A DNA stretch of 64,000 nt from a virus, in the IMG/VR virus record IMGVR_UViG_3300027770_000057, positions 1-64,000 of that record. One strand, given 5' to 3'. The notes under the pieces are model-generated. The model was given only the letters and a program-made list of their open reading frames with translations, did not search any database and was not told where the DNA came from. The stretch's first letter is position 1. Each line of letters starts with the position of its first letter. Shown here piece by piece: positions 1-6,490 of this stretch. The position numbers and the translations under genes were made by a program.

Positions 1-37
1 CGGTGGTATGCAACAAGGAATGAATCCGCCTTCTTAG
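1..37 (+). CDS. C-terminal end of an upstream gene (partial)
   Basis: The window opens inside a + strand reading frame that ends at a TAG at 35-37. The visible tail is Gly/Met/Gln-rich (GGMQQGMNPPS). Nothing can be said about function from 11 residues. Confidence 0.4.
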   Translation, partial: GGMQQGMNPPS

Positions 38-46
38 TATTAAAAA

Positions 47-190
47 ATGAAAATAGTAAAAACAAAAAAGTCAGATTCACTATTTAAACATAAACCAGAT
101 AAAATTATATTTTATACTGATTTAAAACCTAGAATTCCATTGGTTTTTTTTAATAGAAAAAATAATAATGATAAAAAAAATTCTAATTAA
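47..190 (+). CDS. Small basic hypothetical protein, 47 aa
   Basis: A short ATG-started frame follows the partial upstream gene by 9 bp and overlaps the start of the protease gene by 23 bp. The product is Lys/Asn-rich with a middle segment (KIIFYTDLKPRIPLVFF) that looks like a folded strand rather than noise. No Shine-Dalgarno sequence is visible. It fills the space ahead of the protease and would be translationally coupled to it. The family is not recognised. Confidence 0.35.
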   Translation: MKIVKTKKSDSLFKHKPDKIIFYTDLKPRIPLVFFNRKNNNDKKNSN

Positions 191-947
191 TTTTGGCTTT
201 ATGTATTTGTTTTTATTTGTTTTAAATTTTTTACATGCTATAAATATTGACTTGCAAAATAAATGTTTGTTGCCATCAGTAAAACTACTTTCCTATGCTA
301 AAAAAAGCATAGGAAGTGGTGTTATTATTAAATCATATCTTATGAAAGATAAAAGTTATTCAAATATTGTAATTTCTTGTAATCATGTTACTAAAAACAA
401 TAAAATTATTATAGAACTTACGAATATAAATAACAAAGTTGAATGTTATTACAGTACAGTTATATATGAAAATCAAATCAATGATATTTCTATAATTCAA
501 TTTAGAACAGATGAAAAACAAGCTGTAGCAGAAATTGATTTTAAAAATGATATTTTTATAGCTGATGATATAATTAGTGTTGGATATGGATTATCTAATT
601 TGCCAAAATTAGGATATGGAAAGATAATTACTCAAAAACAAAACGATAAGTTATTCAAAGGTACATTTTTTACTAATATACCTATGGTCATGGGAGACTC
701 TGGTGGCCCAATATACAAAGATAATAAATTAATCGCTATATCTCAAGCAATTAGAGTTATAGAATGGAACGAAACTATATTACCATTTCCTAACATATCT
801 GTAATAATACCAATTAATAAATTAATAGAGATAAATAAAGAAGAATCTGGCAAACTAAGGTTTATTATAGAAGAAAAAAGTAGCCCGCCAATGTTTCCTC
901 ATTTATTTTTACAAATGCAAGAATTTGATAAGATTTTAATTAAATAA
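168..947 (+). CDS. Exported trypsin-like serine protease
   Basis: This 259-residue protein has a typical signal peptide or membrane anchor (residues 1-24: Lys-Lys then a hydrophobic run ending in LHA). The rest reads as a chymotrypsin/HtrA-type (S1-like) protease: His73 in SCNHV, Asp106 in NDISII, and the nucleophile Ser178 in GDSGGP, with correct order and spacing for the triad. No PDZ domain follows. The likely site of action is the host periplasm or outer surface. Its substrate could be a host envelope protein or a phage protein, and the sequence does not decide. It opens a short + strand run of three genes. Family assignment is firm, role is not. Confidence 0.85.
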   Translation: MIKKILINFGFMYLFLFVLNFLHAINIDLQNKCLLPSVKLLSYAKKSIGSGVIIKSYLMKDKSYSNIVISCNHVTKNNKIIIELTNINNKVECYYSTVIYENQINDISIIQFRTDEKQAVAEIDFKNDIFIADDIISVGYGLSNLPKLGYGKIITQKQNDKLFKGTFFTNIPMVMGDSGGPIYKDNKLIAISQAIRVIEWNETILPFPNISVIIPINKLIEINKEESGKLRFIIEEKSSPPMFPHLFLQMQEFDKILIK

Positions 948-980
948 AACTATAATAATTAATATTATGGAGTTTAAAAT

Positions 981-1196
981 TTGATACAAAAAGATTGCTT
1001 TTTTTACATAGATACATCTTTAGATAAAGACAAACAAAAAATACAATCTATTTGCGTTGAATGTTATAATAAAAATTTCAAGGAAAAAAATTGTTGGTTT
1101 TGGAATGGTAAGAATTTAGGATATGGGCCTTGGGATATAAACTGTGATATTTGCAATTGTTTTATAAATGAAATTTACAGGAGTAAAATTGATTAA
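981..1196 (+). CDS. Small Cys-rich putative zinc-binding protein, 71 aa
   Basis: The frame starts at a TTG at 981. A GGAG about 10 bp upstream (968-971) supports it, while the nearby ATG at 967 runs into a stop after four codons. Two CxxC pairs (ICVECY and CDICNC) suggest one bound zinc. The WFWNGKN and GYGPWDINC segments are aromatic-rich. Small two-CxxC proteins of this kind are common phage accessory proteins of unknown function. The stop codon overlaps the preferred TTG start of the next gene, so the two are probably coupled. Confidence 0.55.
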   Translation: MIQKDCFFYIDTSLDKDKQKIQSICVECYNKNFKEKNCWFWNGKNLGYGPWDINCDICNCFINEIYRSKID

Positions 1197-1836
1197 AGAT
1201 TTGTACAATGTAAAATCAAAAGAAATAAAAATACCAAGCGAAGTTTTAGATAAAATATTTAAATCATTAGAAGCAGATTTTTTTGTTGAAATTAATGTTA
1301 AAAAAACTAGCATTATTAAATATTTAAATAAAAAAAACAATAACTTAATTCATTTTTTAAAACCAGAAGATGCTGAAATATTTAGAGAAATTAGGGATAA
1401 TTTAAAAGAATTTATCAATGAAGTAAAAAGTTTAAAAATAGACAAGAAAAAGATTGATGAATTAAGTGATAGAGAAGCTTTGATTTTTAATTTTATAAAA
1501 ACTAGTCAAGATAACGATAATATATCTATTAAGAAATTTAAAAGTGATGCTGAAGTCTTGTCTAAAGATTTAAAAGATTTTTTTATATCAAATAAAAAAT
1601 CATTAGATATTGTAAAAGGCTTTAATGAACCAACCAATGTAATTTTAATTCACTTGAATTCATTAAGCTATCAATCATTTTTTAAAATTCATGGAAATTT
1701 TTTAATGTTTAATAAAGCAAAAATATTATTAATCGGAGATGATATTTCTGCTAATATAAATTTCTTTAAAAAATATGAATTTAAACCATTGTATAAAAAT
1801 CTTACTAAGAATACTATTTGGTCTAAAAATGTTTAA
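1189..1836 (+). CDS. Hypothetical protein, 215 aa
   Basis: An ATG exists at 1168, but an AGGAG at 1179-1183 sits correctly ahead of an in-frame TTG at 1189, which I take as the start. It overlaps the stop of the preceding Cys-rich gene. The product is Lys-rich, with a helical middle (residues about 50-110) and a C-terminal alpha/beta-looking part (NVILIHLNSLSYQSFF, AKILLIGDDI). I do not recognise the family. The 3' end overlaps the convergent minus-strand gene by 4 bp. Confidence 0.6.
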   Translation: MIKDLYNVKSKEIKIPSEVLDKIFKSLEADFFVEINVKKTSIIKYLNKKNNNLIHFLKPEDAEIFREIRDNLKEFINEVKSLKIDKKKIDELSDREALIFNFIKTSQDNDNISIKKFKSDAEVLSKDLKDFFISNKKSLDIVKGFNEPTNVILIHLNSLSYQSFFKIHGNFLMFNKAKILLIGDDISANINFFKKYEFKPLYKNLTKNTIWSKNV

Positions 1837-2144
1837 ATATAACCTAATTTTTCAGCTGCCATTACTTCTGGTGCTGTAACATATCTGCCAACCATTTCAG
1901 ATACACATTTTAAAAAATGCTTTGCTATATCTTCTTTAATTTGTTTCCCAAGGCCCATTCTATGTGCTTCGTAAAAAGCAGACATATCTATGGAATAATC
2001 AAGAATTATTCCATCAATCATAATTTGTTTTTCAAAGCTGCCATTTGGATGATGAATATATCCAACTTTAAAGCTTTTCTTTCCTTCTGGTATGTTCTGA
2101 TTAACCAGAAGATTTAAATTTCTAATTGGCTCTTCTTTTTCCAT
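1833..2144 (-). CDS. Conserved-looking hypothetical protein, 103 aa
   Basis: A compact protein with a predicted beta-rich N-terminal half (VGYIHHPNGSFEKQIMIDG) and a helical C-terminal half (MSAFYEAHRMGLGKQIKEDIAKHFLKC) ending in AAEKLGYI. There are no signal or membrane segments. It is the last gene of a minus-strand run from 5435 down to 1833. Composition resembles small T4-like phage proteins of unknown function. No catalytic motif is visible. Confidence 0.6.
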   Translation of the reverse strand: MEKEEPIRNLNLLVNQNIPEGKKSFKVGYIHHPNGSFEKQIMIDGIILDYSIDMSAFYEAHRMGLGKQIKEDIAKHFLKCVSEMVGRYVTAPEVMAAEKLGYI

Positions 2145-2170
2145 GTATTATTATAATAATGTGTATAAAT

Positions 2171-2800
2171 TTATTTTAATATTTTATATAATTTTACATC
2201 TTCAGAATAATAAGACTTGACTCTTTCAATGATATCTTCTGATAGTTTTGGCTTTTCAAACTTTCCTTCATTGACTTTTTCCATTGGCCAATTTAATTCT
2301 GCATCTTTGCATAATTTTTCTAAGTCATCAGGAAACAAATAAAGTTTAGTAATTGGTTTTATCAAATAAGATTGCGTAAGAAAATGAGTGTTTTTTCTTA
2401 AATTTATACTTGTTTTTTCCAATACAACATTTTCATCGTTCTCAAGTGCTTTAATTGCTTTTTCAGGAGCTATTTCAAGATAAGCTACTGTAGAAGCAAA
2501 TCTAACTATTGGATCACGAACAGGCAATAAAACAACTGTATCTGGATCTTTTGAATAAGGACAAATGTTTTGCCAAAAAGCTATTGAATCTAATTTTTCA
2601 TTTTTTAACATTTTTTGAAAAGATTCTGGCAAACTATCTTTAAAATTTTGTGAAAACCTTGACCAAATTCTTTCGTGATCATCTAAAGCTTTTTTTAATT
2701 CTTCAGGATAATACTGTTTTACAATAGCACACGCCAAAGTGGATGAACCAACTTTGGCGTTAAATGCAATATGACATTTAGGTAATTTAAAATATCTCAT
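2171..2800 (-). CDS. Sulfotransferase-like protein (A)
   Basis: A 209-residue protein with the two hallmarks of PAPS-dependent sulfotransferases: a P-loop-like 5'-phosphosulfate motif near the N-terminus (NAKVGSSTLA, residues about 14-23) and a 3'-phosphate motif (PVRDPIVRFAS, about 94-104). The family transfers a sulfuryl group from PAPS to a hydroxyl of a sugar or other acceptor. It is shorter than typical members but keeps both cofactor motifs. The acceptor is unknown. It is one of three such genes here (others at 20223 and 56809). The start codon lies inside a 13-bp hairpin and has no clear Shine-Dalgarno sequence. Confidence 0.7.
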   Translation of the reverse strand: MRYFKLPKCHIAFNAKVGSSTLACAIVKQYYPEELKKALDDHERIWSRFSQNFKDSLPESFQKMLKNEKLDSIAFWQNICPYSKDPDTVVLLPVRDPIVRFASTVAYLEIAPEKAIKALENDENVVLEKTSINLRKNTHFLTQSYLIKPITKLYLFPDDLEKLCKDAELNWPMEKVNEGKFEKPKLSEDIIERVKSYYSEDVKLYKILK

Positions 2801-2829
2801 AAAATATATTAGTTAATTTATGAGATATT
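2791..2829 (-). terminator. Hairpin between repeat protein and sulfotransferase A
   Basis: Positions 2791-2803 pair perfectly with 2817-2829 (13 bp, 13-nt loop). On the minus strand this lies just after the stop of the heptad-repeat gene and includes the ATG of sulfotransferase A. It may terminate or attenuate transcription, or mask the start codon. Confidence 0.5.
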
Positions 2830-2836
2830 TTTAAAA

Positions 2837-3187
2837 TTATACTGCTGGAGCAGGAGTTGTTGCTTCTGGAACAGGGGTTGTTGCTTCTGGAACAGGAGTT
2901 GTTGCTTCTGGAACAGGAGTTGTTGCTTCTGGAACAGGAGTTGTTGCTTCTGGAACAGGAGTTGTTGCTTCTGGAACAGGAGTTGTTGCTTCTGGAACAG
3001 GAGTTGTAGTTGGAATTGTACCAATTACTTCAATTTCTGCTTTAGGATTACCTTCTTTGTATTTATCAATACATAATTGTAAACCGCCAGCATCTTCAAT
3101 TATTGAATTACTCCAAATACTCATAACAATGTCATCTTTATTAGTAACTACTACTCTTGTTTCTTCAATTTTAACTTTAATCTTCAT
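2837..3187 (-). CDS. Protein with Thr/Pro heptad-repeat tail, 116 aa
   Basis: Residues 1-55 form a small alpha/beta domain (MKIKVKIEETRVVVTNKDD..., then AGGLQLCIDKYKEG). The C-terminal half is seven copies of TTPVPEA plus a degenerate eighth (TTPAPAV). Such Thr/Pro/Glu tails are extended and flexible, and resemble O-glycosylated linkers. The start overlaps the stop of the GNAT-like gene by 4 bp (ATGA type), so the two are coupled. Function is unknown. A small virion decoration or linker protein is possible. Confidence 0.7.
   Translation of the reverse strand: MKIKVKIEETRVVVTNKDDIVMSIWSNSIIEDAGGLQLCIDKYKEGNPKAEIEVIGTIPTTTPVPEATTPVPEATTPVPEATTPVPEATTPVPEATTPVPEATTPVPEATTPAPAV
2840..3009 (-). 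repeat. 21-bp tandem repeat encoding TTPVPEA
   Basis: About eight head-to-tail 21-bp units, nearly identical at DNA level, encode the Thr/Pro heptads. The near identity suggests recent expansion by slippage or unequal recombination, so copy number probably varies between relatives. Confidence 0.9.
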
Positions 3188-3567
3188 TTTGGACTCCTTT
3201 TAACATGATGTTTGCCATCTATTTCTGTTATTTCACAACCAAATTTTTTGTACCATTTTAATAATTTTTCTTGGTTCATTCCCAAAAAAAACTTATCTTT
3301 TTTTGTAACAGAAGGCCCAACTAATGTTGGATAAGCTATTCCTAACATTGTAATTTTATTTTTATCTGCTAAATTACATAAAAACTTGCAAGTTTTATTT
3401 GCCTCAAAAGGATTGAATGAAATTATTTTTATTAATTTAAAAGTACTTTCATTAATCATTTTGCATCTTAGAAGAGTTTCCCCATGTTTCAAATGATGTC
3501 CACATGGGGATGTATTTTTATTTAACTCTTCCCAAAAAGAATTATCAATAGGTGTAATAATATTCAC
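3184..3567 (-). CDS. GNAT-like acetyltransferase-type protein, 127 aa
   Basis: The C-terminal half resembles the end of the GNAT fold: a helix and strand (CKFLCNLADKNKITMLGIAYP) followed by NQEKLLKWYKKFGCEI, which matches the usual last GNAT motif (helix, Tyr, then [KR]-x-G-[FC]). The acetyl-CoA-binding V-x-G-x-G loop is not clear and the protein is short, so catalysis is uncertain. It is coupled to the heptad-repeat gene downstream. GNAT-like proteins are frequent in T4-like phages, with mostly unknown substrates. Confidence 0.45.
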   Translation of the reverse strand: MNIITPIDNSFWEELNKNTSPCGHHLKHGETLLRCKMINESTFKLIKIISFNPFEANKTCKFLCNLADKNKITMLGIAYPTLVGPSVTKKDKFFLGMNQEKLLKWYKKFGCEITEIDGKHHVKRSPK

Positions 3568-3578
3568 CTATAATGAAA

Positions 3579-3938
3579 TTAATTATCATAGTCGCCATCA
3601 ACAAACTTACCATTTGCATCTTTGATAACTAAGAAATCAACATCTCTTTTCTTGTTTCCTGAAATGGTAAAGCTAGTTACAAGACCATCACCATTTACAT
3701 TTTTATAAAGACCCCAAGCTTTGCCAGCAGTAACAATAGTTAATTTTTCTGGAACATCCCAAACATATTCAGGAAGTTCAACATTGGCTTCTCCATTATT
3801 ACCTTCTTCAATATAAACAGTTCCACTATAAACAACATGTGGATCTAAAATAGAAACATATTGTGTTCTATTGTTTAATGGCCCTTTGTTAGGCTCTCCT
3901 GCACCATTGCCAACACCTGTAACACTTGAAGCACCCAT
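3579..3938 (-). CDS. MGAS-family protein 1, 119 aa
   Basis: The N-terminus MGASSVTGVGNGAGEPNKGP is the signature of a local four-member family (others at 4052-4585, 4656-5066, 5100-5435). The remainder is beta-rich and acidic (VNVELPEYVWDVPEKLTIV-type strands, FTISGNKKRDVDFLVIKDANG). There is no signal peptide or membrane segment. A good Shine-Dalgarno sequence (AAGGAGAA) precedes the ATG. The Gly/Ser N-terminus with a variable beta domain suggests a small virion surface or fibre-tip protein, but this is inference. Confidence 0.65.
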   Translation of the reverse strand: MGASSVTGVGNGAGEPNKGPLNNRTQYVSILDPHVVYSGTVYIEEGNNGEANVELPEYVWDVPEKLTIVTAGKAWGLYKNVNGDGLVTSFTISGNKKRDVDFLVIKDANGKFVDGDYDN

Positions 3939-4014
3939 AATATTCTCCTTTTTATAATTGTTAAAATAAACAATTCTTATACTATCTATTAATTTTAAAA
4001 AATATCTTACAAAT

Positions 4015-4042
4015 AAATATACTCATGTAGATGAGTATATTT
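4015..4042 (-). terminator. Hairpin terminator after MGAS protein 2
   Basis: A perfect 12-bp stem (4015-4026 with 4031-4042) with a GTAG loop lies 10 bp past the stop of the gene ending at 4052. The arm is AT-rich, so strength is uncertain. Confidence 0.55.
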
Positions 4043-4051
4043 ATTAAGATA

Positions 4052-4585
4052 CTAAAGTGCAGCTATTGCTGTTTTAAAAGCAGCAAAATCAGCACAGCTA
4101 GAAACTAAAGTCTTTAAATCAGATATTTTAATCCAAATATTATTGTTATTAAAATCTTTAATATCTCCGCCATCTGGTAATGTCATAATGCCATTATCAT
4201 GAAATCTCCAGTTGTTATTATCAACATCAATGTTTACTTGATGTTCATCGCTAGCACTATCTCCACCATCAAGATTATCATCAAGGCTGTGATTGCCTAC
4301 AGTAATACTTACAGCAGGACCATAATTTTCTTCCATGTCTCTTTGACCACCCCACCATAATCCTAAATATTCTGTATTACTTGAAGCCCAAATTACTGAT
4401 TCTTGATCAAGAGATTCCTGATCTGATGCCCATAGTGTTCCAACTAAAAGATCACCAGTAAAGGCAGTAAGGTCTACTATGTTTGATAAATTCCTTACAT
4501 TTTCTGGTTTAATATTATTTTGAATTCTTGGAAAAGAATTCTCCACTGCTCCACTACCTGTACCTTCTGTTGATGTTGCTCCCAT
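4052..4585 (-). CDS. MGAS-family protein 2, 177 aa
   Basis: The frame is open from 4651, but the family N-terminus (MGATSTEGTGSGA) and a GGAAA Shine-Dalgarno sequence place the start at 4585. This is the longest member. It contains a beta-rich centre (LTAFTGDLLVGTLWAS, YLGLWWGG) and an Asp/Asn-rich stretch (DDNLDGGDSASDEHQVNIDVDNNNW) that could bind metal ions. The C-terminus is helical (LKTLVSSCADFAAFKTAIAAL). Function is unknown and a virion role is inferred from family context. Confidence 0.65.
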   Translation of the reverse strand: MGATSTEGTGSGAVENSFPRIQNNIKPENVRNLSNIVDLTAFTGDLLVGTLWASDQESLDQESVIWASSNTEYLGLWWGGQRDMEENYGPAVSITVGNHSLDDNLDGGDSASDEHQVNIDVDNNNWRFHDNGIMTLPDGGDIKDFNNNNIWIKISDLKTLVSSCADFAAFKTAIAAL

Positions 4586-4603
4586 AATTATTTTCCTTTC
4601 TAT

Positions 4604-4642
4604 AAAAAAAATATTACAGGGTTTTATAAACCCTGTAATATT
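4604..4642 (-). terminator. Rho-independent terminator after MGAS protein 3
   Basis: A 12-bp stem (4610-4621 with 4631-4642, including a GGG/CCC base) is followed on the minus strand by a T-run (complement of the A-run at 4604-4610). It sits between the stop at 4656 and the ribosome binding site of MGAS protein 2. Confidence 0.75.
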
Positions 4643-4655
4643 AAGTTGCATTACA

Positions 4656-5066
4656 TTAAATTACATTAAGACCATACTTAACAACTTGATACATGAATAC
4701 TCTTTCATCATTATCGCCTGTATGAAGATTGAAGCCACCGAATCCACTATCCCAACCTTCATCAGCATTGTTGCCGTTGGCATCAAGCTTTTCGATATGT
4801 GGTGGATAGTTATTACGACCATCACTATTAGTAAAGTCAGATTGCATAGCAAAAACGCCATACTTTTCTGGACCTTCTGGAAATTCTGGTAGCCTCACAA
4901 TAACTTGCCAATTGCCAGAACCTGTAGTATCTGGCTCTGTGGTACATTCTCCACATGCTACCACAACACAACCAGCACCTATTGGAGCAAAATAATCACG
5001 ACCATTGTGTGGCCCTTTGGTAAAAGCTGCACCAACGCCTGTACCAGTAACACTTGAAGCACCCAT
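4656..5066 (-). CDS. MGAS-family protein 3, 136 aa
   Basis: It starts with MGASSVTGTGVGAAFTKGP. A hydrophobic small-residue and Cys segment (IGAGCVVVACGECTTEP) and further beta strands (WQVIVRLPEFP, KYGVFAMQSDF, ERVFMYQVVKYGLNVI) follow. The layout of N-terminal signature, one strand ending in LPE, then variable C-terminus matches MGAS protein 1. The 46 bp from codon 2-4 into the leader are identical to those of MGAS protein 4, showing recent tandem duplication. Confidence 0.65.
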   Translation of the reverse strand: MGASSVTGTGVGAAFTKGPHNGRDYFAPIGAGCVVVACGECTTEPDTTGSGNWQVIVRLPEFPEGPEKYGVFAMQSDFTNSDGRNNYPPHIEKLDANGNNADEGWDSGFGGFNLHTGDNDERVFMYQVVKYGLNVI

Positions 5067-5101
5067 AATAAGTTCCTTTCTAAAAAACTTAATTTTTAAT
5101 T
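5056..5101 (-). repeat. 46-bp direct repeat (copy 1): MGAS start and leader
   Basis: It is identical to 5425-5470. It contains the first codons, the ATG, the AAGGAA ribosome binding site and the AT-rich leader, ending within the stop codon of the upstream gene. It marks a duplicated gene-plus-leader unit. Confidence 0.9.
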
Positions 5102-5435
5102 ACAATCCTATTCCTTTATAAACTACCATATAGTTTACAACATCACTTCCACTTGCATATACAGTAAATTTCCAATTTGCATCAACTGCGGAAGCAGAAG
5201 TAGCAGCAGGACTAGAAGCATCAGTATTAGTTACTAATACAATCCATTCTGTATTATCATCACTTAATTGTGGTAATTGAACAACTTTTGAACCGCCTGA
5301 ACATGTTACAGAATTAGCTGCACCAATATAAGGCCCAATTAAGTGTGAAACTCCAAGAGTTTGACGACCACTAGCACCTTTGTTTGATGATTCAGCAGAT
5401 CCTACACCTTTACCGCTAACACTAGAAGCACCCAT
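5100..5435 (-). CDS. MGAS-family protein 4, 111 aa
   Basis: The N-terminus is MGASSVSGKGVGSAESSNKG, followed by a compact Ser/Ala-rich beta domain (KVVQLPQLSDDNTEWIVLVTNTDAS, WKFTVYASGSDVVNYMVVYKG). The QLPQLSDDN strand aligns with the VRLPEFP and VELPEYV strands of its paralogues, so the proteins share a fold beyond the signature. It is the first gene of the four-gene minus-strand set. Function is unknown. Confidence 0.65.
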   Translation of the reverse strand: MGASSVSGKGVGSAESSNKGASGRQTLGVSHLIGPYIGAANSVTCSGGSKVVQLPQLSDDNTEWIVLVTNTDASSPAATSASAVDANWKFTVYASGSDVVNYMVVYKGIGL

Positions 5436-5470
5436 AATAAGTTCCTTTCTAAAAAACTTAATTTTTAATT
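5425..5470 (-). repeat. 46-bp direct repeat (copy 2): MGAS start and leader
   Basis: Identical to 5056-5101. It carries the start codon and ribosome binding site of MGAS protein 4. Confidence 0.9.
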
Positions 5471-5516
5471 TAATTAAAGTCTAATTTATATATTTTTAAT
5501 TTAAATTAATTATTTA

Positions 5517-5544
5517 TTTTTTGGTTAGAATTCCTACCAAAAAA
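5517..5544. terminator. Bidirectional terminator-like hairpin
   Basis: TTTTTTGG(T)TAG at 5517-5528 pairs with CTACCAAAAAA at 5534-5544 with one bulged base. A/T-tracts on both sides suit termination in either direction. It separates the MGAS genes from the + strand LAGLIDADG gene and from minus-strand transcription coming from the acyl carrier protein gene. Confidence 0.6.
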
Positions 5545-5555
5545 GTAAATAATAT

Positions 5556-6146
5556 ATGATTCAAAAATGGCAATACTTTGAAAGTAATTTAACTTTAAGT
5601 GAAAGAGAATCACAAATTATAACAGGTACATTGCTTGGAACATCTTCTATTGTATTTCCTGATAAATCTAAGAATCCACATCTTTTAATGAGATCTCCTA
5701 AGAAAGATCCAATTTGGATTAGATGTAAAGCTTTTGAATTAAAAAAACTATCTAGACCTAAATCTTTTATAGAAGATAAATATTATTATAGGTGGAATTC
5801 ATCATCGACAGAATTATTAAAAAATCATTATAATATTTTTTATAAAAAAGGAACCAAACAAATATCTTTTAAATTATTAGAATCATTAAAACCATTATCT
5901 ATAGCTTGTTGGTTTTTAGATAAAGGATTTATCAATGAATATGAATGTGGATTAAAATTAAATACATCTAATAAATCACTTGAAAATATATTAAATTTTT
6001 TTAAATTATTAGACATTCCTTTATTTAAAAAACAAAACTATTACATTTTTAAAGAAAAGAAAAATGTAAATTCTTTTTTTAATATAATAAAAAATCATAT
6101 ACCAATTGAAATAAAAAAGAATATATTAATACATTTGGAATTTTAA
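5556..6146 (+). CDS. Degenerate LAGLIDADG homing-endonuclease-like protein
   Basis: A 196-residue protein with the layout of a free-standing two-motif LAGLIDADG endonuclease: a first helix motif ITGTLLGTSS (residues about 21-30), a basic DNA-reading segment (HLLMRSPKKDPIWIR, KYYYRWNSSS), then LKPLSIACWFLDKG and GLKLNTSNKS. In active enzymes position 8 of each motif is an acidic metal ligand. Here these positions are Thr and Lys, so cleavage is unlikely. The rest is not interrupted, which argues for a retained DNA-binding role or recent inactivation. No Shine-Dalgarno sequence precedes the ATG. The end overlaps the convergent acyl carrier protein gene. Confidence 0.7.
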   Translation: MIQKWQYFESNLTLSERESQIITGTLLGTSSIVFPDKSKNPHLLMRSPKKDPIWIRCKAFELKKLSRPKSFIEDKYYYRWNSSSTELLKNHYNIFYKKGTKQISFKLLESLKPLSIACWFLDKGFINEYECGLKLNTSNKSLENILNFFKLLDIPLFKKQNYYIFKEKKNVNSFFNIIKNHIPIEIKKNILIHLEF

Positions 6147-6377
6147 GACATTATCATATAAATCTTTTAAAGTTATGCCTGTATTTAAATTATTATAAAT
6201 AGTATCGTCAACTTTAATTTTAAATTTAATCTCAATATCAAAAATAAGTTGCATCATATCCAAGGAATCAACTTTTAAATCAAAGATTTTTGTAATTTCG
6301 TTTATTTCATCTACAGAACATGAATCTGCTAAAGATTCACAGATAACTTCTTTGAATGTTTCAAAATTTAGTTCCAT
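6126..6377 (-). CDS. Acyl carrier protein
   Basis: An 83-residue protein with the acyl carrier protein signature: an acidic helical bundle with the phosphopantetheine attachment site DSLDMMQLIFDIEIKF, modified residue Ser38. Length and the downstream helix (KVDDTIYNNLNTGITLKDLYDNV) match the family. A carrier protein needs a host or phage phosphopantetheinyl transferase and partner enzymes. No ketosynthase or acyltransferase gene is visible in the window. It could divert host fatty-acid or envelope-lipid synthesis. The GGAGAA upstream supports the start. Confidence 0.85.
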   Translation of the reverse strand: MELNFETFKEVICESLADSCSVDEINEITKIFDLKVDSLDMMQLIFDIEIKFKIKVDDTIYNNLNTGITLKDLYDNVLKFQMY

Positions 6378-6490
6378 GATATTCTCCGAATATGTATCAT
6401 AACTTTAATTATATTATTAATAATCATATTATGTGTCAAGTAAAAATTATTTATTGTTAAACTTTATAATTTTTTTTTATATATTTCTTT

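Noticed and set aside
2840-3009. 21-bp repeats as a possible CRISPR or iteron origin
   Set aside because: They encode TTPVPEA in frame, without spacers or an adjacent replication initiator.
4661-4892. Additional small frames on both strands in MGAS protein 3
   Set aside because: They overlap a well-supported gene with family N-terminus and ribosome binding site, and show no independent signals.
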